From Clostridia bacterium (GTDB taxonomy: Bacteria > Bacillota_A > Clostridia > Oscillospirales > Acutalibacteraceae): DNA of 6,184 nucleotides. The first letter of the stretch is position 1. Every line of letters starts with the position of its first letter. The stretch spans positions 1 through 6,184 of the forward strand of contig JAFSTS010000220.1 of NCBI GenBank assembly GCA_017445685.1. The letters run 5' to 3'. Shown here piece by piece: positions 1 to 4,795 of the stretch. The position numbers and the translations under genes are program-made. The notes beneath the pieces were generated by a model. It saw only the letters and a list, made by a program, of their open reading frames with translations, searched no databases and was not told the origin of the DNA.

Positions 1-356
1 AGCTGGCGACAAACGATGTGATCTCGATAGCAAACAGAAATATCGAACAGGTTTCTGTCGTGTCGAATTATATTTTCGTCCGCGTTCCTTTGCCGTATGA
101 GCTGAAGCTTGACGAGCAGCGCAGGATAGTCGGCGAAATAGTCGAGCTTGTGAAGGACGACAGTCTTGTTGAAGACTGTGAGAACATCGGTCTTGCCGAG
201 CTTGCAGATTCAAAAATCGAGTATTTGCTGAAAATTACGATTGATCCTTCGAATAAGCTTCAGGCAAAAAGAAACACCCTGGAGCATATTGTCGAAGGAC
301 TTGAAAAAAACGGCGTCGATGTGCCGTACAATCAGCTCGATGTTCACCAAAAATAA
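1..356 (+). CDS. MscS-family mechanosensitive ion channel, C-terminal part (5' end outside window)
   Basis: This is the 3' end of a gene whose reading frame is already open at the left edge (first full codon at position 3, no stop before 356), so the GTG at 18 is unlikely to be a true start. About 117 residues are visible. They begin LATNDVISIANRNIEQVS and end VPYNQLDVHQK. This matches the cytoplasmic half of small-conductance mechanosensitive channels. The family has a beta domain with a 'xIPN' type strand, then an alpha/beta domain, and closes on a 'PYPQxDV'-like strand that forms the base of the cytoplasmic cage. The transmembrane helices and pore are not in the window. Proteins of this family open under membrane tension to release solutes during hypo-osmotic shock. 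The stop lies 28 nt before rbgA on the same strand, suggesting co-transcription. The family call rests on the C-terminal pattern only; the subfamily cannot be told. Confidence 0.8.
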   Translation, partial: LATNDVISIANRNIEQVSVVSNYIFVRVPLPYELKLDEQRRIVGEIVELVKDDSLVEDCENIGLAELADSKIEYLLKITIDPSNKLQAKRNTLEHIVEGLEKNGVDVPYNQLDVHQK

Positions 357-384
357 TGCTTTTGAATTTTAAGGGAATAAGCTT

Positions 385-1251
385 ATGAATGAAGGAAAAA
401 TTATCCAGTGGTTTCCCGGCCACATGGCGAAGACGAGAAGGCTTATCAAAGAGTCGCTGAAGCTCGTTGACGCTGTGACGGAAATTGTTGACGCAAGGGT
501 TCCTCTGAGCAGTCAGAATCCTGAGCTTTCCGGGATCATAGGAGACAAACCGCGGATAATGATACTCAATAAATGCGATGTTGCCGACAGCGGCAGCACG
601 AAAGAATGGATAAAATATTTATCTTCGCAGGGGATAAACGCCATGGCTGCGGACTGCCGTTCAGGCAGAGGACTTAACGAGTACAGACCTCTTGTAAAAA
701 AAGTCCTCAAGGAAAAAATCATCTCAAATGAACAAAAAGGCATGGCAGGCAGACTGCTGAGGATAATGGTCGTTGGTATTCCGAATACAGGCAAATCCTC
801 CTTCATCAACAGAATGGCAGGCAAAAACAGGGCAAAGGTTGCCGACAAGCCGGGAGTTACAAGGCAAAACCAGTGGTTTGTAATAGGAGAGGGGATCGAA
901 CTTCTCGACACACCCGGCGTACTGTGGCCTAAGTTTGAAGACCCCGAAGTCGGCAGAAAGCTTGCGTTCATAGGCTCAGTCAAGGATGAGATAATTGACC
1001 CGGAGGAGCTTGCGGTAAATCTTATCGAAATTTTGAAAAAGGACTATCCAGACAGACTTGCCGACAGGTATAAGATCAGTGATTTCGAGCAGAAGGAAAG
1101 CTACGAAATTCTTGAGATGATCGGCAGAAAAAGGGGTATGCTTGTTTCGGGCGGCGAGATAAATACCGAAAGGGCGGCTTTGACGCTGATGGATGAATAC
1201 AGGGCAGGTATGCTCGGAAACATAACTCTTGACAGCGTACCGAAAGGATAA
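385..1251 (+). CDS. rbgA: Ribosome biogenesis GTPase RbgA (YlqF)
   Basis: Encodes a 288-aa circularly permuted GTPase that acts late in 50S subunit assembly in Firmicutes. The permuted motif order is visible: DAR at 36-38, G4 NKCD at 62-65, a G5-like ADCRSGRGL segment near 89-97, then the P-loop GIPNTGKSS at 131-139, G2 PGVT at 156-159 and G3 DTPG at 175-178. The N-terminal WFPGHMAKTRR block is diagnostic. Its His13 aligns with His9 of Bacillus subtilis RbgA, the residue used for GTP hydrolysis in that protein. The C-terminal part (about 190-288) is the helical domain and ends in the family-typical YRAGMLGNITLD segment. Length is close to the usual ~280-290 aa. The ATG at 385 has AGGGAA seven nt upstream. 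The TAA stop is followed after 3 nt by rnhB, so the two are almost certainly co-transcribed. No key residue is missing. Confidence 0.96.
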   Translation: MNEGKIIQWFPGHMAKTRRLIKESLKLVDAVTEIVDARVPLSSQNPELSGIIGDKPRIMILNKCDVADSGSTKEWIKYLSSQGINAMAADCRSGRGLNEYRPLVKKVLKEKIISNEQKGMAGRLLRIMVVGIPNTGKSSFINRMAGKNRAKVADKPGVTRQNQWFVIGEGIELLDTPGVLWPKFEDPEVGRKLAFIGSVKDEIIDPEELAVNLIEILKKDYPDRLADRYKISDFEQKESYEILEMIGRKRGMLVSGGEINTERAALTLMDEYRAGMLGNITLDSVPKG

Positions 1252-1254
1252 AAG

Positions 1255-1857
1255 ATGGATTTTGAATTTGAAAAGCAGGCGCTCGGAAGAGGCTTTTCCT
1301 GCGTGTGCGGAGTTGATGAAGCGGGCAGAGGCCCTCTTGCCGGCCCGGTCTATGCCGCTGCGGTGATTTTGCCGCTTGACTGCGAAATAGACGGTCTTAA
1401 CGACAGCAAAAAACTAAGCGAAAAAAAGCGAGACGAGCTGTTTGATATAATCAAACAAAAGGCTGTTGCTTTTGCTGTAGCAAGCGCAAGCGTTGAAGAG
1501 ATCGAAGAAATGAACATTCTTCAGGCGACATTTCTTGCAATGAAAAGGGCGGTTGAATCGCTTGAAACAAAGCCCGACATCGCTCTTGTAGACGGCAACA
1601 GAAAGCCCGGCCTTTCCATAGCTGAATCCACCCTTGTCAAAGGCGACGCCCGTTGTCCGTCAATTGCGGCGGCTTCGATTCTTGCAAAGGTGTCAAGGGA
1701 CAGATATATGCTTGAAATTGATAAGCTTTATCCTGAATATCAGTTTTCAAAGCACAAGGGTTACGGCACAAAGCTTCATTACGAAATGCTTGAAAAATAC
1801 GGAATATCTCCCGTTCACCGCAGAAGCTTTTTAAAAAAGATCACGGGTGAAAAGTGA
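1255..1857 (+). CDS. rnhB: Ribonuclease HII
   Basis: Encodes a 200-aa type 2 RNase H, which cuts the RNA strand of RNA-DNA hybrids and starts removal of single ribonucleotides misincorporated in DNA. The N-terminal signature GVDEAGRGPLAGPV gives catalytic Asp21 and Glu22 and the GRG motif (24-26) that reads the RNA-DNA junction. The other acidic metal ligands are Asp113 (in VDGNR) and Asp131 (in KGDA). The block IAAASILAKVSRDR (137-150) and the HKGYGT motif (167-172, with the conserved Tyr170) complete the family pattern. Length resembles the short E. coli-type enzyme rather than the longer Bacillus form with an N-terminal extension. The start ATG follows the rbgA stop by 3 nt, with AAAGGA inside the end of rbgA as ribosome binding site. 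Its TGA overlaps the yraN ATG by one base, implying translational coupling. Confidence 0.97.
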   Translation: MDFEFEKQALGRGFSCVCGVDEAGRGPLAGPVYAAAVILPLDCEIDGLNDSKKLSEKKRDELFDIIKQKAVAFAVASASVEEIEEMNILQATFLAMKRAVESLETKPDIALVDGNRKPGLSIAESTLVKGDARCPSIAAASILAKVSRDRYMLEIDKLYPEYQFSKHKGYGTKLHYEMLEKYGISPVHRRSFLKKITGEK

Positions 1858-2210
1858 TGGATAAAAAAGCCGTCGGCAAAAAAGGTGAAAACTCTGCGGC
1901 AAGATATCTCAAAATGAAAGGCTACACCGTAGTTGAGCAAAATTTTTCCTGCCGTTTCGGAGAAATAGATATTATCGCCGAGAACGAGGACTATATTGTT
2001 TTCGTTGAAGTCAAGGCGAGGAATAAAAACTCGATCGCCGCACCGAGGGAGTTCGTCGGCAGCAGGAAGCAAAGCCGTATCATCGTGACGGCGCAGATGT
2101 ATCTGTCGCTTCATCCAAGCGGCAAACAGCCCCGTTTTGATGTGATCGAAGTCAATACGGACAAAATATTTTTTAAGATAAACCATATCGAAAATGCTTT
2201 CGGCGTATAA
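1857..2210 (+). CDS. yraN: YraN family (UPF0102) nuclease-fold protein
   Basis: Encodes 117 aa from the ATG at 1857. A GTG at 1854 is also in frame, but the ATG is preferred because it forms the TGATG overlap with the rnhB stop and sits 6 nt after a GGGTGA ribosome binding site. The sequence has the UPF0102 pattern: GKKGENSAARYLKMKGY near the N-terminus (7-23, with Glu11), GEIDIIA (35-41, with Asp38) and FVEVKAR (49-55, with Glu51 and Lys53). The D...ExK arrangement is that of the PD-(D/E)xK nuclease fold, so a DNA-processing role is plausible. The biochemical substrate is not settled in what I know of the family. It is very often found next to rnhB, as here, which hints at a link with hybrid or ribonucleotide repair; that link is inference. 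Length is typical (~115-125 aa). Confidence 0.92.
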   Translation: MDKKAVGKKGENSAARYLKMKGYTVVEQNFSCRFGEIDIIAENEDYIVFVEVKARNKNSIAAPREFVGSRKQSRIIVTAQMYLSLHPSGKQPRFDVIEVNTDKIFFKINHIENAFGV

Positions 2211-2234
2211 GATATGTTTTGAAAGGGTGTTTTT

Positions 2235-3725
2235 ATGCAGTACACAAGTACAAGAAACAAATCCGTAAATGTTACAGCCTCTCAGGCGATAGTCAAGGGA
2301 ATTTCGGAAGACGGCGGTCTTTTCGTGCCGGTCGAATTTCCGCAGATATCCCTTGAGAAAATCGTTGAGCTGTCAAAGATGGGGTACAAGGATGTTGCAA
2401 AATATGTCCTGTCGCTTTACCTGACGGATTTTACAAAAGAGGAGATAGATTCCTGCGTTGAGGGAGCTTACGCTGACGGTAAGTTTTCAAGCGAAGATAT
2501 CGCTCCGCTTCACGAGCTTTCGGGAAATTATGTTGAAGAGCTTTGGAGAGGACCGACCTGCGCTTTCAAGGATATGGCGCTTCAGCTTCTTCCGCATCTT
2601 CTGACAGTTTCCGCCTCGAAGCAGGCAAAGGATAAAACCATCGTCATTCTCGTTGCCACTTCCGGCGACACGGGTAAGGCTGCTCTCGAAGGCTTCAAGG
2701 ATGTAAAAAACACCAAGATCCTCGTCTTTTACCCAAGCGATGGTGTCAGCCCCATGCAGAAGCTGCAAATGAACACTCAGCAGGGAGAAAATGTCTCTGT
2801 CTGCGCAATTAAAGGAAATTTTGACGACGCGCAAAGCGGCGTCAAGGCGATTTTCACAAGCGATGAAATAGCTTCAAAGCTTGCAAAAAACAATATGCAG
2901 TTTTCTTCCGCTAACTCTATAAACTGGGGCAGACTTGTGCCGCAGGTCGTGTACTATGTGTTTGCGTATTGTCAGCTTATCAAAAAAGGCGCGATCAAAC
3001 CGGGCGACAAAATCAATATCGTCGTTCCGACAGGTAACTTCGGCAACATTCTTGCGGCATACTATGCAAAGAAAATGGGTGTTCCCGTCAATAAATTTGT
3101 CTGCGCTTCAAATAAAAACAATGTTCTGACCGATTTTATCACAACGGGAGAATATAATAAAAACAGGGAATTTTTCACAACATCCTCTCCCTCGATGGAT
3201 ATTCTCATTTCCAGCAACCTTGAAAGACTTCTCTTTGAAGTTTTCGGAAAAGACGACGAAAAGGTCAGGGAATGTATGAAGCTTCTTTCCAGGGAAGGTA
3301 AGTACAGTATTGATCAAGAAGCTTTTGAAAAAATCTCTGCCGAATTTGCCGCGGGCTGCTGTGATGACGAGCAGACGCTTGATACGATCGGCAAAACTTT
3401 TAAAAATGAAAACTATCTTCTTGACACCCATACTGCCGTAGGCGTAAAAGTTTATGAGGACTACGCTGAAAAGACAGGTGACAAGACCCTGAGCGTTATC
3501 GCTTCAACTGCAAATCCGTATAAATTCTCCGCGTCTGTATTAAAAGCAGTCGCTCCCGACAGAAAAGTCGAGAGCGAATTTGACGCCGTTGACGCGGTGC
3601 GCGAAGCAACCGGCGTAGAGTGCCCTGCTCAGCTTGCAGAGCTTAAAGGAAAAACTCCCCGTTTCAAGCAGACCTGCGAAAAGTCGGAAATGACCGATGT
3701 CGTGCTTGAAATGCTCGGGATCTGA
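2235..3725 (+). CDS. thrC: Threonine synthase
   Basis: Encodes a 496-aa pyridoxal-phosphate enzyme converting O-phospho-L-homoserine and water to L-threonine and phosphate, the last step of threonine synthesis. The N-terminal threonine synthase domain opens with YTSTRNKSVNVTASQAI and GISEDGGLFVP (22-32). The cofactor lysine is Lys112 in GPTCAFKDMALQ. ATSGDTGKAA (141-150) is the substrate-phosphate region, and TGNFGN (266-271) is the glycine-rich loop gripping the PLP phosphate. The layout matches the longer fungal/E. coli-like class, with no SAM-regulated N-terminal extension as in plants. AAAGGGTG at 2222-2229 precedes the ATG. It lies 24 nt after yraN on the same strand, so it probably shares the transcript; the gap is too short for a threonine attenuator. 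No hom or thrB is visible nearby. Its TGA abuts the stop of the opposing DUF1540 gene. Confidence 0.96.
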   Translation: MQYTSTRNKSVNVTASQAIVKGISEDGGLFVPVEFPQISLEKIVELSKMGYKDVAKYVLSLYLTDFTKEEIDSCVEGAYADGKFSSEDIAPLHELSGNYVEELWRGPTCAFKDMALQLLPHLLTVSASKQAKDKTIVILVATSGDTGKAALEGFKDVKNTKILVFYPSDGVSPMQKLQMNTQQGENVSVCAIKGNFDDAQSGVKAIFTSDEIASKLAKNNMQFSSANSINWGRLVPQVVYYVFAYCQLIKKGAIKPGDKINIVVPTGNFGNILAAYYAKKMGVPVNKFVCASNKNNVLTDFITTGEYNKNREFFTTSSPSMDILISSNLERLLFEVFGKDDEKVRECMKLLSREGKYSIDQEAFEKISAEFAAGCCDDEQTLDTIGKTFKNENYLLDTHTAVGVKVYEDYAEKTGDKTLSVIASTANPYKFSASVLKAVAPDRKVESEFDAVDAVREATGVECPAQLAELKGKTPRFKQTCEKSEMTDVVLEMLGI

Positions 3726-3890
3726 TCAGTCGTCGGAGGAACAGGGAGTGAAAGTGTGGCATCTTGTCTCGTCCTGTGTACACGCGTCGCAAGTGCCGAC
3801 CTCGATCTGTCCTGCCATACATTTGCTCTGGTCCTTGTTGTAGGCGCATTTGGAAACATTGCATGTGATTTCCCTGATTTCTTTTTCCAT
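3726..3890 (-). CDS. DUF1540 domain-containing cysteine-rich small protein
   Basis: A 54-aa protein read on the minus strand from ATG at 3890-3888 to TGA at 3728-3726. It begins MEKEIREITCNVSKCAYN and ends CHTFTPCSSDD. Seven cysteines are spaced C10-x4-C15-x8-C24-x9-C34-x2-C37-x6-C44-x5-C50, with His45 beside C44. The order 'ITCxVxxCxYN...CxAxxIxV...TxCxTF' is the pattern I know for DUF1540 (PF07561), a short domain with four conserved Cys (here C10, C15, C24, C44) common in Clostridia. The CxxC pair (34-37) is an extra. Function is unknown; Cys spacing suggests metal binding, which is inference. No signal peptide or membrane segment is seen, so it is probably cytoplasmic. A strong ribosome binding site, GAGGGTGA, lies 7 nt before the ATG. 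The gene points against all its neighbours, and no terminator separates it from thrC. It may have its own promoter in 3891-3977. Confidence 0.88.
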   Translation of the reverse strand: MEKEIREITCNVSKCAYNKDQSKCMAGQIEVGTCDACTQDETRCHTFTPCSSDD

Positions 3891-3977
3891 ATACTTTTCA
3901 CCCTCGTATATTATTTTTGGCTTGTGCCTTTTATATTTTGCGCAGGAAAAATCATTCTATTCGTCGGAGGTTTTTAA
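3891..3977. promoter_or_regulatory. Divergent intergenic spacer between DUF1540 gene and metallophosphoesterase gene
   Basis: This AT-rich 87-bp stretch lies between two outward-pointing start codons and should hold at least the promoter of the minus-strand gene. I see no convincing sigma-A promoter on either strand: TATAAA on the minus strand (3935-3930) has only a poor -35. On the minus strand, CGAATA (3963-3958), 17 nt, then CAAAATA (3940-3934) resembles a sporulation sigma-G type promoter and would give a leader of roughly 35 nt. This is a weak match in AT-rich DNA. On the plus strand, TATTAT (3909-3914) is a possible -10 without a good -35, so the phosphoesterase gene may instead be read from upstream. 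GGAGG at 3966-3970 is its ribosome binding site. Confidence 0.35.
3898..3905 (-). promoter_or_regulatory. Ribosome binding site of the DUF1540 gene
   Basis: Read on the minus strand this is GAGGGTGA, 7 nt before the ATG that starts at 3890. It is a good Shine-Dalgarno match at ideal spacing. It is the main non-protein evidence that the 54-aa minus-strand frame, rather than the overlapping longer frames on either strand, is the real gene here. Confidence 0.8.
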
Positions 3978-4673
3978 ATGTCAATATTTGCATTGGGAGA
4001 CACACATCTCTCTTTTTCAAGCGACAAACCGATGAATGTTTTTTCGGGCTGGCAAAATTATGAAGAAAGATTAAAGAAAAACTGGGAAAAAACTGTGTCC
4101 GATTGTGATACGGTTGTAGTTGCCGGTGATATTTCATGGTCTATGAGCCTTGAAAACGCAAGGGAGGATCTGGCGTTTCTTGACAGTCTTCCAGGAACAA
4201 AGCTTTTGATGAAGGGCAATCATGACTACTGGTGGGCAACGAAGACGAAGGCTGAAAGGTTTTTTGAAGAAAACGGGTTTAAAACGCTGAAAATTTTGCA
4301 TAACAACGCCTACAGAGTCGGTGATTTTTCGCTGTGCGGAAGCCGAGGCTGGTTTTTTGACGCGTCTGACGCTAACGATAAAAAAGTGATTTTGCGTGAA
4401 GCAAAAAGACTACAGATTTCTATAGACGAGGCAAAGAAGCTCGGCGGAGAAATCATAGTTTTCCTGCATTATCCGCCGCTGATGACGACAGGTGTATGCG
4501 AAGAGATAATCGAAGTGCTTGAAAGAAACGAAATCAGACGATGTTTCTACGCTCATCTTCACGGCGCGTCGTGCCTGAATGCGATCACGGGTGATGTCGG
4601 AAATGTCAATTATTCGCTGATTTCCGCCGATCATCTTGAATTTTGCCCAAAGCTTGTCGAAAAAATCGGCTAA
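3978..4673 (+). CDS. Calcineurin-like metallophosphoesterase
   Basis: Encodes a 231-aa predicted metal-dependent phosphohydrolase, of the type grouped as predicted phosphohydrolase COG1768. All two-metal-site motifs of the calcineurin-like fold are present in order: GDTH (Asp8, His10), GDISW (Asp51), GNHDYWW (Asn81, His82), FLHYPP (His164) and AHLHG (His193, His195). The middle GSRGWFF (121-127) and the NHDYWW variant are typical of this bacterial subgroup. No signal peptide or membrane helix is visible, so it is likely cytoplasmic. The natural substrate cannot be read from sequence; phosphodiester or phosphomonoester cleavage is expected. The ATG at 3978 has a strong GGAGG seven nt upstream. 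It is co-directional with thrC upstream, but separated from it by the antisense DUF1540 gene, and with tig 122 nt downstream, which has its own promoter. No terminator hairpin follows the stop. Confidence 0.93.
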   Translation: MSIFALGDTHLSFSSDKPMNVFSGWQNYEERLKKNWEKTVSDCDTVVVAGDISWSMSLENAREDLAFLDSLPGTKLLMKGNHDYWWATKTKAERFFEENGFKTLKILHNNAYRVGDFSLCGSRGWFFDASDANDKKVILREAKRLQISIDEAKKLGGEIIVFLHYPPLMTTGVCEEIIEVLERNEIRRCFYAHLHGASCLNAITGDVGNVNYSLISADHLEFCPKLVEKIG

Positions 4674-4705
4674 AATCTTGCATATTTACGAAATTTGAAA
4701 AACAC

Positions 4706-4734
4706 TTGAAAATCAGGTAAAATTTTGATATAAT
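4706..4734 (+). promoter_or_regulatory. Sigma-A (housekeeping) promoter of tig
   Basis: The -35 box TTGAAA (4706-4711) matches the consensus at five of six bases. It is followed by a 17-nt spacer and a perfect -10 box TATAAT (4729-4734). TG at 4726-4727 with one base before the -10 makes an extended -10. The expected transcription start is near 4741, giving a leader of about 55 nt. This is the only clear promoter in the window and is expected to be strong, in line with the abundance of trigger factor. A small inverted repeat, GATAT-A-ATATC, overlaps the -10 and is probably chance. Confidence 0.88.
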
Positions 4735-4762
4735 ATCTCGTCAAGACCAACAATATATTTTC

Positions 4763-4778
4763 AGCAGGAAAACCTGCT
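4763..4778 (+). promoter_or_regulatory. Leader hairpin just upstream of the tig ribosome binding site
   Basis: AGCAGG (4763-4768) and CCTGCT (4773-4778) form a perfect 6-bp stem closed by an AAAA loop. It lies within the predicted tig leader and ends 3 nt before the AGGAGG Shine-Dalgarno. No U-tract follows, so it is not an intrinsic terminator. It could stabilise the mRNA 5' end or modulate ribosome access. The role is inference; the stem itself is plain in the sequence. Confidence 0.55.
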
Positions 4779-4781
4779 TAT

Positions 4782-4787
4782 AGGAGG
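4782..4787 (+). promoter_or_regulatory. Ribosome binding site of tig
   Basis: AGGAGG is a perfect Shine-Dalgarno core placed 8 nt before the ATG at 4796. An earlier ATG at 4789 is too close to it and runs into a stop after five codons, so 4796 is the start. Confidence 0.9.
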
Positions 4788-4795
4788 AATGGCAA

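Noticed and set aside
18..20. GTG as start codon of the first gene.
   Set aside because: The frame is open to the left edge and the residues before it continue the MscS-like pattern, so the gene is truncated by the window, not started here.
513..983. A 156-aa minus-strand open frame opposite rbgA.
   Set aside because: It is a shadow of a clear GTPase gene, with no family resemblance of its own.
3852..3890. GGAAA...TTTCC imperfect stem followed by a T-rich run as a terminator for thrC.
   Set aside because: The stem is short, AT-rich and bulged, and it lies in the coding sequence of the minus-strand gene, about 130 nt past the thrC stop.
3629..3901. Minus-strand frames of 90 and 66 aa overlapping the end of thrC.
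   Set aside because: They are in other frames than the DUF1540 protein, show no domain pattern, and run into the thrC coding sequence.
3730..3970. Ten-base direct repeat TCGTCGGAGG at 3730-3739 and 3961-3970.
   Set aside because: The first copy encodes the end of the DUF1540 protein and the second contains a Shine-Dalgarno. No insertion boundary or target duplication is seen, so chance is the simpler reading.
3756..3977. A 73-aa plus-strand hydrophobic frame starting with GTG and ending just before the phosphoesterase ATG, with GGAGG upstream.
   Set aside because: It lies antisense to the DUF1540 gene, whose Cys pattern and ribosome binding site are far more convincing. The hydrophobicity comes from the T-rich strand.
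4763..4785. Hairpin before tig as an intrinsic terminator.
   Set aside because: No U-tract follows the stem; a Shine-Dalgarno does.
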